Source: Xanthomonas euroxanthea (GTDB lineage: Bacteria; Pseudomonadota; Gammaproteobacteria; Xanthomonadales; Xanthomonadaceae). From it: a DNA stretch of 64,000 nt. Below, piece after piece: positions 50,938 through 63,751 of this stretch. The notes under the pieces were generated by a model. It saw only the letters and a program-made list of their open reading frames with translations. It had not been told where the DNA came from and searched no databases. The stretch is from positions 186,001 through 250,000 of the forward strand of contig NZ_UIHB01000002.1 in the NCBI RefSeq assembly GCF_900476395.1, written 5' to 3'. A program made the position numbers and the translations under genes. Each line of letters starts with the position of its first letter. The stretch's first letter is position 1.

Positions 50938-51735
50938 ATGAGCGACGCGGATTCGACCCGCAATGGTCTGCCCAGCCCGTGTATCGGTGTATGTTCGCTG
51001 GACGCGCAGGCGCACTGTGTCGGCTGCCTGCGCAGCCTGGATGAAATTGCACGTTGGATGAGCATGAGCGACACCGAACGTCAGCAGTATCTGCATACGG
51101 TTCTGCCGGCGCGCGCGTTGGCCGCGCGGCTGCCCGAATGTGCGCAGTTGCGGCGCGCGTTGTATGCGCTGGACACCGCGCCCGACGGGCCGGGCTGGAA
51201 TCATGACGAATTGATCGACCTGACCGAGGGCGGCGCCTCGGCCGAGGCTGCGGTGCTGTGCGGACTGGTGCCGCGCGCACAGGGCACCATGGTGCTGCTG
51301 ACCCGGCGCACCGACAGCCTGCGTCACCATGCCGGGCAGGTCAGTTTTCCCGGTGGACGGATCGAGCCGTCGGATGCGGATGCGGCCGCTGCGGCCCTGC
51401 GCGAGAGTTGCGAGGAAATCGCCCTCGGCGCCGGCCAGGTGCATGCGCTGGGCTATCTGGATCCGTTCCTGACCGTGAGCGGTTTTCGCGTCACGCCGGT
51501 GGTGGCGGTGATCGACCCGGCGTTCGTGGCGGTGCCGCAGCCGGACGAAGTGGCCGAGGTGTTCGAGGTGCCGCTGGCCTACCTGATGGATCCGGACAAC
51601 CTGCGCAGCGTGGAGCTGGAGTATCGCGGCCGGCCGCGCCGCGTGCTGGAATACGACTGGCCGGGCCACCGCATCTGGGGTGCCACCGCGGCCATCCTCC
51701 TCAATCTTCGTCGTCGTCTGGAGCAGGTTGCATGA
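50938..51735 (+). CDS. DUF1289-Nudix fusion protein (probable CoA pyrophosphatase)
   Basis: A 265-residue fusion. Residues about 10-60 are a DUF1289 domain with the four-cysteine pattern SPCIGVCSLD...HCVGCLRSLDE. Residues about 95-250 are a Nudix hydrolase resembling NudL: VSFPGGRIEPSD then AALRESCEEIAL, where the usual Gly of the Nudix box is Ala. In most bacteria these domains are separate genes. GGGAG lies before the ATG at 50938; an upstream ATG (50896) is possible. Its stop overlaps the rhodanese start. Confidence 0.88.
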   Translation: MSDADSTRNGLPSPCIGVCSLDAQAHCVGCLRSLDEIARWMSMSDTERQQYLHTVLPARALAARLPECAQLRRALYALDTAPDGPGWNHDELIDLTEGGASAEAAVLCGLVPRAQGTMVLLTRRTDSLRHHAGQVSFPGGRIEPSDADAAAAALRESCEEIALGAGQVHALGYLDPFLTVSGFRVTPVVAVIDPAFVAVPQPDEVAEVFEVPLAYLMDPDNLRSVELEYRGRPRRVLEYDWPGHRIWGATAAILLNLRRRLEQVA

Positions 51736-52604
51736 GTGCGGAACCCCACTGGACCACGCTGGTCGACAGCGCCACGCTGGCAGCGGCATTGCCGCATCCG
51801 CAGTTGCGATTGCTGGACGCGCGCGCTGCGCCACCGACTGCGCCGGACCCGGATGCCGCGCGCAAGGCCTATGCGCAAGGGCATCTGCCAGGCGCGCACT
51901 ACGTCGATCTCGATCAGGACCTGGCCGATCTGTCGCTGCCTGCGCAGGGGCGGCACCCGCTGCCGCACAGTGCGGCATTCGCCAGGCGGCTGGGCGCGTG
52001 GGGGATCGACCCGGACAGCCAGGTGGTGATCTACGATGCCGCCGACGGCAGCATGGCCGCGGCGCGGGCATGGTGGATGCTGCGGCTGATGGGACATCGC
52101 CGCGTGGCGGTGCTCGATGGCGGGTTGGCCGCCTGGCGCGCTGCCGGCTTGCCGGAAAGCACCGAGCCGCCTGCAGAGCGCGATGGCGCGGCATACCCAG
52201 GCAGCTTCGACAGCGATGCGGTGGTCGAGGCCGGGCAGATCCTGGCGCGGCTGGATCAGGCGCCGGGCTGGTTGCTGGATGCACGTGCAGGCGAGCGTTT
52301 TCGCGGCGAGGTGGAGCCGGTCGATCCGGTGGCCGGGCATGTGCCCGGTGCGGTGAGTCGCCCCTTGGGCGTAAGCCTGCGCGACGGGCGGTTCAAGCCG
52401 GCAGAGGAACTGCGCGCCGAGTTGTCGGCGCTGCTGGGCGCGTATCGTCCCGAGCAGGCGGTGGTGATGTGCGGCTCCGGGGTGACCGCATGCCATCTGC
52501 TGCTGGCACTGGAAGTGGCCGGATTGTCGGGCGCGCGCGTTTACGCCGGCTCCTGGAGTGAGTGGCTGCAGGATTCGACACGTCCGGTCGCGACCAGCCC
52601 CTGA
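51732..52604 (+). CDS. sseA: thiosulfate/3-mercaptopyruvate sulfurtransferase
   Basis: A two-domain rhodanese of 290 residues. The N-terminal inactive domain ends in MLRLMGHRRVAVLDGGLAAWRAAG. The C-terminal active loop is CGSGVTA with Cys247; this loop resembles mercaptopyruvate sulfurtransferases (CGSGVTAC) more than thiosulfate enzymes (CRKGVTA). It has no signal, so it is cytoplasmic. It overlaps the Nudix stop by ATGA. Confidence 0.9.
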   Translation: MSAEPHWTTLVDSATLAAALPHPQLRLLDARAAPPTAPDPDAARKAYAQGHLPGAHYVDLDQDLADLSLPAQGRHPLPHSAAFARRLGAWGIDPDSQVVIYDAADGSMAAARAWWMLRLMGHRRVAVLDGGLAAWRAAGLPESTEPPAERDGAAYPGSFDSDAVVEAGQILARLDQAPGWLLDARAGERFRGEVEPVDPVAGHVPGAVSRPLGVSLRDGRFKPAEELRAELSALLGAYRPEQAVVMCGSGVTACHLLLALEVAGLSGARVYAGSWSEWLQDSTRPVATSP

Positions 52605-52692
52605 TTGCAGGCACAATGGCGGCAGGAACGGTGACCTGTGGGGACGCAGGTTCGCTGCGCGGAGCGCAGTTTCTCGCAGTGCTGGGTGACTC

Positions 52693-53646
52693 ATGCGGTT
52701 GCAGTTGCAGGTCGGCGCGTTGTGCGTCGCGATGGTGTCGTTGGCTGCCTGTTCGGCGGGGTCGACCGCCGACGCCAACGGTGCGCGCATCGCCGGTCGT
52801 GGGCAGAGCGATCGCCACGCGATGTATCAGGTCGAGCTCGAACGTGCACGCGCCGAGCGCGTGCAGCGCTTGCGTGCGCCCGATGGCTGGCTGAGCTACA
52901 CCGGGTCCGGGCGCGTGCGTGCCGGCCGGTACCAGGTGGGCAGCGATCCACGTAGCGACCTGGTGTTGCCGGCCGGGCCTGCGCAACTGGGGCAGCTGAC
53001 GCTGGATGCCGACGGCCGCGCGCACTTTGACGCCGCTGCCTCCGCACCGGTGTACTTGAACGGCCAGCGCATCGATCGCGTGCGCCTGAGGCCGGAGCGT
53101 GCAGGGCAGCGTGGCGATCGCCTGGATGTGGAGGGCCGGCAGTTCTATCTGGTGCAGACCGGCAGCTTGTTCGGCTGGCGTTTCCGCGACCCGGCAGCGC
53201 CGTTGCTGACCCACTTCGCCGGGCTGGAATATTTTCCGACCGACCCGCAGTGGCGCATCCAGGCGCGCTGGCAGGCGTATCCCACGCCGCGCACGACCAC
53301 GCTGCTGACCTCGATCGGTACCCCGCTCACCGTCCAGGTGCCGGGCGAGGCGGTGTTTTCGCGCAATGGCCGGGACTACCGGTTGCAGCCGATCGTCAGC
53401 GACGACGGGCGAGGCCTGTTCTTCCTGTTCGCCGATCGCACCAGCGGCAAGGAAACGTATGGCGGCGCGCGCTATCTCTACACCGCGGCACCACACGATG
53501 GCCGGCTCGTGCTCGACTTCAATCTGGCCGAGAATCCGCCCTGTGCGTTGACGCCGCACGTGGTCTGCCCGATCGCATCGCCGGAAAATCGCCTGGACCT
53601 GGCAGTGAATGCCGGCGAGAAGACCTACCGCGCGACCGAGCGCTGA
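52693..53646 (+). CDS. DUF1684 family lipoprotein
   Basis: A 317-residue lipoprotein: MRLQLQVGALCVAMVSLAAC gives a signal and lipobox (LAAC). The DUF1684 region covers most of the chain, with FFLFADRTSGKETYGGARYL and the late LDFNLAENPPCAL (the conserved NPPCA), a FHA-like beta region first (RYQVGSDPRSDLVLP). Function of the family is unknown. It follows the sulfurtransferase by 88 bp. Confidence 0.88.
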   Translation: MRLQLQVGALCVAMVSLAACSAGSTADANGARIAGRGQSDRHAMYQVELERARAERVQRLRAPDGWLSYTGSGRVRAGRYQVGSDPRSDLVLPAGPAQLGQLTLDADGRAHFDAAASAPVYLNGQRIDRVRLRPERAGQRGDRLDVEGRQFYLVQTGSLFGWRFRDPAAPLLTHFAGLEYFPTDPQWRIQARWQAYPTPRTTTLLTSIGTPLTVQVPGEAVFSRNGRDYRLQPIVSDDGRGLFFLFADRTSGKETYGGARYLYTAAPHDGRLVLDFNLAENPPCALTPHVVCPIASPENRLDLAVNAGEKTYRATER

Positions 53647-53700
53647 GCACCGAACACGCGAAGGCGGCCCGCCGTGTCGATGGCCCTGTGTGCGCCGCTG

Positions 53701-54276
53701 CTAGCGCGGTGTGTGCGCCCAGCTGACCGCCGCTTCGATCTGCGGCCACGGAAACAGCGGGCCGGGGTCGAGCTTGCGTTGGATCTTGCGCGACGGGTCG
53801 TCGCTGGCCGCTTCCTGGGTGGTGTCCAGTGCCTGGTGGCCGGCGATGCGGCGGACCGATGGCAGCTGCTGTTGCAGCCACTGCAGCAGCGTGATCAGCG
53901 CAGTGATCTGCGCCTGCGGATACGGCTCGCTCATGCACTGATGGCGTGAGTCCAGCCAGTGCGGATAACGGCCGCTGTTGACCAGTTCGATGCCCAGCGT
54001 ATGCGGGTTATGGCCGCGCACGTGATGGGCCACGCGCTCCAGCGCGACGTATTGCTGGATGCTGCCGTTGCGGTCGATGTAGTAATGCCCGCTGTTGCCG
54101 GTGCCGCTGTCGTAGAGCACGCGTTCGCCGTATTCGCGTGCCATCGCCATGTCGGGCAACTCGGTGCAATGGATGACCACCATGTCGATCTGCGTGAGCG
54201 CGCGTCGCGCCAGCCGCGATTCGTAGGACAACGGCGCGTAGGTGATCGGTGGCGACGGCAGGACGGCATCGGACAT
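53701..54276 (-). CDS. N-acetylmuramoyl-L-alanine amidase, AmpD-like (amidase_2)
   Basis: Peptidoglycan-recycling amidase, 191 residues without a signal peptide, hence probably cytoplasmic. Zn ligands are expected in MVVIHCTELPD (His), RRIAGHQALD (His) and QRKLDPGPLFPW (Asp). HNPHTLGIELVNSG is the family strand. There is a 12-residue insertion between the second His and the Asp compared with E. coli AmpD. In other bacteria AmpD loss induces beta-lactamase. It is convergent with the lipoprotein gene and divergent from the MOSC gene. Confidence 0.9.
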   Translation of the reverse strand: MSDAVLPSPPITYAPLSYESRLARRALTQIDMVVIHCTELPDMAMAREYGERVLYDSGTGNSGHYYIDRNGSIQQYVALERVAHHVRGHNPHTLGIELVNSGRYPHWLDSRHQCMSEPYPQAQITALITLLQWLQQQLPSVRRIAGHQALDTTQEAASDDPSRKIQRKLDPGPLFPWPQIEAAVSWAHTPR

Positions 54277-54299
54277 GAGGCGGATGCTAGCATTGCCCG

Positions 54300-54791
54300 A
54301 TGGCTTTGAATCCCGACAGCCCCTTGGGCAAATTGATGGCGACCCTGCCGCAGACCGGCCAGGTGACCTGGATCGGCGTGCGTCCCGCGCGCGACGTGGA
54401 GATGATCGCGGTGGACGCGGCACAGGCCACCACCGGCGTCGGCCTGGTCGGCGACCGCTACAAGGGCGGCAGCGGCAAGCGCGGCGTGACCTTGATCCAG
54501 GCCGAACATCTGCCGGTGATCGCGGCACTGGCCGGCCACACCGCGATCGCGCCCGCCACCTTGCGCCGCAACCTGGTGGTGTCCGGCATTCCGCTGATCG
54601 CCTTGAAAGGCCGGCGTTTCCGCATCGGTGATGTCGAGCTGGAAGGCACCGATCCCTGCGATCCGTGCTCGCGCATGGAGGACGCGCTGGGTGCGGGCGG
54701 CTACAACGCCATGCGCGGTCATGGTGGCCTGTGTGCGCGCGTCCTGCGTGGCGGCGTGCTGCGCCTCGGCGATACGGTGCAGACGCTATGA
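54300..54791 (+). CDS. MOSC domain protein
   Basis: A small single-domain MOSC protein of 163 residues. MOSC proteins carry a conserved cysteine thought to hold sulfur for molybdenum-cofactor enzymes; here it lies in TDPCDPCSRMEDALG. The substrate is unknown. It begins 23 bp from the divergent amidase gene. Its stop overlaps the hydrolase start by ATGA. Confidence 0.9.
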   Translation: MALNPDSPLGKLMATLPQTGQVTWIGVRPARDVEMIAVDAAQATTGVGLVGDRYKGGSGKRGVTLIQAEHLPVIAALAGHTAIAPATLRRNLVVSGIPLIALKGRRFRIGDVELEGTDPCDPCSRMEDALGAGGYNAMRGHGGLCARVLRGGVLRLGDTVQTL

Positions 54792-55315
54792 GCCGCGGTC
54801 ATTGTATCCTGTCGCACGGCTTCGAGAGCGGCCCGGATGCGCTGAAGGTCACCGCCCTGGCCGATGTCGCCGCGCAGTTGGGTTGGACCCACGAGCGCCC
54901 GGACTACACCGATCTGGACGCACGCCGCGAGGTGAGTTCGCTGGGCGATGTGCAAGGCCGGCTGCAGCGCCTGCTGGAGATTGCGCGTGCGGCGGCCGAC
55001 AAGGGCCCGCTGGTGCTGGTCGGTTCCAGCCTGGGCTCGTACATCGCCGCGCAGGTGTCGTTGCAGGTGCCCACGCGCGGGCTGTTCCTGATGGTGCCGC
55101 CGACCAGGATGGGGCCGTTGCCGGCACTGGATGCGGCGCGCGTGCCGATTTCGATCGTGCATGCCTGGCGCGATGAACTGATTCCGGCCGGCGAGGTGAT
55201 CGCCTGGGCGCAGGCGCGGCATGCGCGCTTGCTATTGGTCGACGACGAACACCGGCTGGCGTCGCATGTGGATGCATCGGCGCGCGCCTTCGCCGAACTG
55301 TTGCAGAGCCTGTGA
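54788..55315 (+). CDS. small alpha/beta hydrolase
   Basis: A 175-residue hydrolase of the short UPF0227/YqiA-like type. The triad is visible: Ser in LVGSSLGSY, Asp in HAWRDELIPAGE, His in DDEHRLASHVD. The start MSRGHCILSHGFESGPDA carries the HG oxyanion motif. Coupled to the MOSC gene by ATGA. Substrate unknown. Confidence 0.85.
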   Translation: MSRGHCILSHGFESGPDALKVTALADVAAQLGWTHERPDYTDLDARREVSSLGDVQGRLQRLLEIARAAADKGPLVLVGSSLGSYIAAQVSLQVPTRGLFLMVPPTRMGPLPALDAARVPISIVHAWRDELIPAGEVIAWAQARHARLLLVDDEHRLASHVDASARAFAELLQSL

Positions 55316-55349
55316 TGCGGACCAGGGTGTGCGGGTTTTGGGGCGTCCG

Positions 55350-55856
55350 ATGAACGTACTGATTCGCGAAGCGAGCGACGGCGATGCGGCGGCAATCGAA
55401 CTGCTGACGATGGTCGCGTTCATGCGCGACGAACATAGCCGCCATGACGAGCAGCACGTGATCGCCGGGTTGCGCAACGACGGCGCGCTGGCGTTGTCGC
55501 TGGTGGCCGACCACGACGGATATGTGGTCGGGCATCTGGCGGTATCGCCGGTGTGGCTGTCGGACGATTCGCCCGGCTGGTACGCGTTGGGGCCGCTGGC
55601 GATCGGCCCGGGGCATCAACGCCAGGGGCTGGGCACGCGCCTGGTGCAGGCGGCGCTGGCCAGCTTGCGCGAGCGTGGCGCGGCCGGCTGCCTGGCATTG
55701 GGCGAGCCGGCGTTTTTCAGTCGCCTGGGTTTTGCGGTGGAGCCGGGGCTGACCTTGCCCGGCGTCCCGGCATCCGAGCTGCAGGCGCTGGCGTTTGGCG
55801 ACCGCCTGCTGCCGCTGGCCGATGTCGCCTATCACCCGGCGTTCGGGCTGGGGTGA
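55350..55856 (+). CDS. GNAT family N-acetyltransferase
   Basis: A 168-residue single GNAT domain. The acetyl-CoA motif A is LGPLAIGPGHQRQGLGTRLV, with strand VGHLAVSPV before it and the C-terminal strand AAGCLALGEPAFFSRLGF. This resembles YhbS-type acetyltransferases. Target unknown. It lies 34 bp after the hydrolase stop and is probably in the same operon. Confidence 0.9.
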   Translation: MNVLIREASDGDAAAIELLTMVAFMRDEHSRHDEQHVIAGLRNDGALALSLVADHDGYVVGHLAVSPVWLSDDSPGWYALGPLAIGPGHQRQGLGTRLVQAALASLRERGAAGCLALGEPAFFSRLGFAVEPGLTLPGVPASELQALAFGDRLLPLADVAYHPAFGLG

Positions 55857-56208
55857 GCGTTGCATCATCGGGACACCTGATGGCCCGCGTTGCCGGTGAT
55901 TTTGCCACGGCAGCGATCCCCGCGATGGCTGTCTTCGATGGTCCCTGGTAGCCGGCAATGAGCCGGCCTGCAGGAGCGTGGGCATGTCTGCACGGTGCCG
56001 CCTGCCGATGCTGCTGCGCTTGAACAGGGCCAGTCTGCCGCAGTGCCCGGGATTTGGCTTGCGTTGCAGGCTGACCTACACTTTGCCGCGCTGCCCATTG
56101 TCTGAGGATTGGTCCAATGCGCCATTGATGCCGCCGTCGTGATGACGGCCTTACCCGCTGCCGGTCCGGCTGGATCGGTGCGTGTGCTGGCATGCAATGG
56201 AGATCCGT
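55857..56208. other. 352-bp gap without a recognisable gene
   Basis: Sequence between the acetyltransferase and the ABC-F gene. A weak GCCGTC GTGAT GACGGC hairpin lies near 56130-56146. I see no supported coding region or convincing promoter. Confidence 0.45.
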
Positions 56209-60124
<3,916 letters not shown>

Positions 60125-60321
60125 TGCCGCGGCCCGGTCGCGTCTGACCGGCCAGTGCAGGCATTGCGCGCCCGCTGTCGCCGGCGCCCGGCTGGCTGCG
60201 GTGCGCCATGCCAACGGCGCGTGGTGGCGCAGCTGTAGCCGTGCAGGCCAGGGCGGGGCGGGCAGCCAACAAGCCGACCACAGCGCTGCGGTATGCTGAT
60301 TCGCATGCTTTGGAGTCAACG

Positions 60322-61098
60322 ATGACCGCACCACCACGGATTGCCTTTGTTGCCAGTCACGCCGAGCCGGCGGTGACCGCGCGCACGCGTCTTGTGCAGC
60401 GCTATGGCGATCATGCGCTGGACACCGCCGACATCGTCTGCGCCCTGGGCGGGGACGGCTTCATGCTGCAGACCCTGCACCGGCATGGCGCTGCCAGCAA
60501 GCCGGTGTTCGGCATGAAGCTGGGCTCGGTCGGGTTCTTGATGAACCAGTACCGCGACGACGAGGACGACCTGCTCGCACGTCTGCAACGGGCCGAACCG
60601 GCGCATCTGCGCCCGCTGGAAATGCAGGTGCAGACCGAGTCCGGTGCCAGCACGGTGTCGCTGGCCTACAACGAGGTCTCGCTGCTGCGGCAGACCCGCC
60701 AGGCCGCGCACCTGAGCGTGGATCTCAATGGCCAGACCCGCATCGCCGAGTTGATCGGCGACGGGGTCATGGTCGCCACACCGGCCGGCAGCACCGCCTA
60801 CAACTATTCCGCGCATGGGCCGATCCTGCCGCTGGGCTCGCACACGCTGGCGTTGACGCCGATCGCCCCGTATCGGCCGCGCCGCTGGCGCGGCGCCATC
60901 CTCAAGGCCGATACCGAAGTGCGTTTCCGCGTGCTGGACCCGTACAAGCGCCCGGTCAGCGTCACCGCCGACTCGCACGAGATCCGCGATGTGGTCGAAG
61001 TGACCATCCGCGAATCCACCCAACGCCAGGTCACGCTGTTGTTCGATCCCGAACACAATCTGGAAGAGCGCATCTTCAGCGAACAGTTTGCGGTCTGA
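60322..61098 (+). CDS. nadK: NAD kinase
   Basis: Phosphorylates NAD to NADP, 258 residues. The signature GGDG is at residues 43-46 ([17 protein letters not shown]), and the substrate loop [20 protein letters not shown] is intact. The start at 60322 ([16 protein letters not shown]) fits the family length. It stops six bases before the left arm of a GGGNATC element. Confidence 0.95.
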   Translation: MTAPPRIAFVASHAEPAVTARTRLVQRYGDHALDTADIVCALGGDGFMLQTLHRHGAASKPVFGMKLGSVGFLMNQYRDDEDDLLARLQRAEPAHLRPLEMQVQTESGASTVSLAYNEVSLLRQTRQAAHLSVDLNGQTRIAELIGDGVMVATPAGSTAYNYSAHGPILPLGSHTLALTPIAPYRPRRWRGAILKADTEVRFRVLDPYKRPVSVTADSHEIRDVVEVTIRESTQRQVTLLFDPEHNLEERIFSEQFAV

Positions 61099-61103
61099 GG
61101 CGC

Positions 61104-61265
61104 GGGGATTGGGCATTGGGGATTCGGGATTGGCAACGGCAGCAGCGTGGCGTGCAGCCGAGCCTGCGCGTGGCCAAGGTACGATGCAGTGCAAGTAACC
61201 ATCGCAAACCCCAGAAACTTCGTTGTTGCTCCAACCCATTCCCCAATCCCGATTCCCCATTCCCG
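61104..61265. repeat. 162-bp GGGNATC element between nadK and the nucleotidase gene
   Basis: The left arm 61104-61132 begins GGGGATTGGGCATTGGGGAT. The inverted right arm 61236-61265 (CATTCCCCAATCCCGATTCC...) is close to that of the element at 35895-36090. It fills nearly the whole intergenic space and ends eight bases before the next ATG. Confidence 0.85.
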
Positions 61266-61273
61266 GCACCCAA

Positions 61274-62239
61274 ATGGCTGACAACTCCCCCAGGCTCCTG
61301 ACCGTCGCGGTGACCTCGCGCGCGCTGTTCGATCTCGAAGAAGGCCATGCGCTGTTCGAGGCCGATGGCGTGGAGGCGTATTCGGCGTTCCAGCGCGAGC
61401 ACGAGGATGACATCCTGGAGCCGGGTGTCGCCTTTCCGGTGGTGCGCAAGCTGCTGGCGCTCAACTACGATGTGCCCGAGGAAACCCCGCGTGTCGAGGT
61501 GATCCTGCTGTCGCGCAATTCCGCCGATACCGGGCTGCGCATCTTCAATTCGATCCAGCACTACAACCTGGGCATCGTGCGGGCGACCTTCACCTCGGGC
61601 CAGCCGACCTGGCCGTACGTGAAGCCGTTCGGCACCGATCTGTTCCTGTCGGCCAATCCGGAATCGGTACGCCGCGCACTCACCCATGGCATCGCGGCGG
61701 CGACCATCATGCCGCGTGCGCCGGGCGAACGCGCCGAGGCCGCCGCGGCGATCGTGCACAACGACGAAAGCCGCCTGTCCACCCAATTGCGTATCGCCTT
61801 CGACGGCGATGCGGTGATCTTCGGCGACGAGAGCGAACGCATCTCGCGCGAGCAGGGCGTGGAGGCGTTCGGGCGCCACGAGCGCGAACGTGCGCGCGAG
61901 CCGTTGTCGGTCGGGCCGTTCCGCAATTTCCTGTCGGCGCTACATGCGCTGCAGGCGGCATTCCCGCCCGGCGAGGCCTCGCCCATCCGCACCGCGCTGG
62001 TCACCGCGCGTTCGGCGCCGGCGCACGAGCGGGTGATCCGCACCCTGCGCGAATGGGGCGTGCGCCTGGACGAGGCGCTGTTCCTCGGCGGGCGCCACAA
62101 GGGGCCGTTCCTGGAGGCGTTCGGCGCGGATATCTTTTTCGACGATTCGCAGCACAACATCGACAGTGCGCGCCAACACCAGCATGTGGCGGCCGGCCAC
62201 GTGCCGCATGGCGTGGCCAACGATCCGCCGGGCAGGTGA
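61274..62239 (+). CDS. 5'-nucleotidase (cytosolic type I-like)
   Basis: A 321-residue protein of the bacterial cN-I-like 5'-nucleotidase family: MADNSPRLLTVAVTSRALFD, ILLSRNSADTGLRIFNSIQHY, IAFDGDAVIFGDESER (the DxD-type catalytic motif of HAD-like enzymes), and FLGGRHKGPFLEAFGADIFFDDSQHN. It hydrolyses nucleoside 5'-monophosphates. Its ribosome binding site falls in or next to the repeat arm. Confidence 0.9.
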   Translation: MADNSPRLLTVAVTSRALFDLEEGHALFEADGVEAYSAFQREHEDDILEPGVAFPVVRKLLALNYDVPEETPRVEVILLSRNSADTGLRIFNSIQHYNLGIVRATFTSGQPTWPYVKPFGTDLFLSANPESVRRALTHGIAAATIMPRAPGERAEAAAAIVHNDESRLSTQLRIAFDGDAVIFGDESERISREQGVEAFGRHERERAREPLSVGPFRNFLSALHALQAAFPPGEASPIRTALVTARSAPAHERVIRTLREWGVRLDEALFLGGRHKGPFLEAFGADIFFDDSQHNIDSARQHQHVAAGHVPHGVANDPPGR

Positions 62240-62243
62240 GCGA

Positions 62244-62987
62244 GTGAGCGAGGCACCGAGGCCGTCTGGACGCGCCGCGCTGCGCTCCAGCTGGCGGCAA
62301 CTGGAGCTGTATTTTGCCGACGACACCGTCCAGACGCGCATGTCGCGTTGGGCGCCGTACCGGCTGATGCTGCCGTACACGCGCGGCATGCTCGCGGCGC
62401 TGTGGTTGCAGCCGCGCCCCGAGCGCGTCGGCCTGATCGGCTTCGGCGGCGGCGCGCAGGCCAAGTTCTGTCACCGCTATCTGCGCAGCACGCGCATCGA
62501 AGCGGTGGACGCCGATGCGCAGGTGCTGGCCCTGCGCGATGCGTTCGGCGTGCCACGCGACGATGCGCGGCTGGAGGTCACGCACGGCGATGGTGCGCAG
62601 TGGATCGGCACGCGTGCCGGGCGCTACGACCTGCTGCTGCTGGATGCCTACGATGCCGATGGCATTCCGTCGGCGTTGTGCACGCCCGGGTTCTACGCCG
62701 ACTGCCGCGCTGCGCTGACGCCGAGCGGTGTGCTGGCCCTGAACCTGTTCCAGGTGCCGCTGGCCGGGCATCTGGCCGCGCTGCGCGAGGTGTTCGAGGG
62801 ACGGGTGCTGCTGTTGCCCGAGCCGGACCCGCGCAACCAGCTGCTGTACGCCTGGAACGGCAAGCGCACGCCGGGCACTGCGGAGCAGGCGTTGGCGGCG
62901 CTGCCGTGGTCGGCACGCCGGCAGCTGCGGCCGTCGATGTTGCGGCTGCAGGCGGCGTGGATGGAGCGGGCCTGGCGGTTTTCCTGA
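62244..62987 (+). CDS. spermidine-synthase-like methyltransferase-fold protein
   Basis: A 247-residue protein with the Rossmann core of spermidine synthases: VGLIGFGGGAQAKFCHRYL (cofactor-binding loop), IEAVDADAQVLALRDAFGV and DLLLLDAYDADGIPS. The enzyme-specific aspartates of true spermidine synthases are only partly kept, so the activity is unknown. I chose GTG at 62244 (VSEAPRPSGRAALRSSW) with AGGTGA upstream, five bases after the nucleotidase stop. Confidence 0.8.
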   Translation: MSEAPRPSGRAALRSSWRQLELYFADDTVQTRMSRWAPYRLMLPYTRGMLAALWLQPRPERVGLIGFGGGAQAKFCHRYLRSTRIEAVDADAQVLALRDAFGVPRDDARLEVTHGDGAQWIGTRAGRYDLLLLDAYDADGIPSALCTPGFYADCRAALTPSGVLALNLFQVPLAGHLAALREVFEGRVLLLPEPDPRNQLLYAWNGKRTPGTAEQALAALPWSARRQLRPSMLRLQAAWMERAWRFS

Positions 62988-63054
62988 GCCGCTGTCCGGC
63001 GCCCGTCGTCCGCTTGCAAATGCGACAAGCCCAACATCGCTCGCAGGCGCGCGC

Positions 63055-63627
63055 TTATGGGGTCAGCGGATGTTCCGCTTCCGCCTCTGCCAGCGGCAAG
63101 CGGATATCGGTCAACCGCCAGCGCAGGCCTTGCCGGGTCAGCACGAACACCACCGGCGCTCCGGCTGCGGTGCGGGTGGTGGCGGTGAAGCGGCGGGTGG
63201 ACTCGAAGCGCTGCTGCGCGCCTTGCAGCGGACGCGCAGGTGCCGGCGCCGCATAGGTGTCCGGGCTGACGGTGGTGCCGGTGACGCGATTCCACACGCT
63301 GTGGCCTTGCAGCAACGCGCCGATGCCCAGCGGCGTCACCAGCGTGTCCACGCCGGCGCCGCTGATGCCGCTGGCAAGCTGCAGGGCGAATCCGCCCAGC
63401 AGGCTGGATTGCATGCGGCTGCCGGCCTGGCGGATCAGGTAATCGTCCAGCTGCGCCTTGAGGTTGACCCGCAGGCTGGGGAAGTCCACATGACGTTCCA
63501 GCTGTGCGGCGTCGCGACTGGCGACTGCCTCGCTGATGCCGCGAATGGCCAGATACGGGCCCGCAACCACATAGCTGGCCAGCAGCAACGCGGCCAGCAC
63601 AGGCAGCAGCAACCAGCGCTTCTTCAT
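63055..63627 (-). CDS. DUF2939 family membrane-anchored protein
   Basis: A 190-residue protein with an N-terminal membrane anchor or signal (MKKRWLLLPVLAALLLASYVVAG), then the conserved DUF2939 start GPYLAIRGISEAVASRDAAQLERHVDFPSLRVNLKAQL-like segment, and a C-terminal beta strand (VFVLTRQGLRWRLTDIRLPL). Function unknown. It is convergent with the spermidine-synthase-like gene. Confidence 0.85.
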   Translation of the reverse strand: MKKRWLLLPVLAALLLASYVVAGPYLAIRGISEAVASRDAAQLERHVDFPSLRVNLKAQLDDYLIRQAGSRMQSSLLGGFALQLASGISGAGVDTLVTPLGIGALLQGHSVWNRVTGTTVSPDTYAAPAPARPLQGAQQRFESTRRFTATTRTAAGAPVVFVLTRQGLRWRLTDIRLPLAEAEAEHPLTP

Positions 63628-63751
63628 GGCATGCAGTCCATTGCTGTTGTCTGCACCAGGCGCATCGAGGCATGGCGCCGCGCAGCGAGAAATCGCCGCG
63701 GTCCGCCGGTTGCCTGCGCAGCGTCGATTGCCGTCGGCGCCGTGCGATGCA

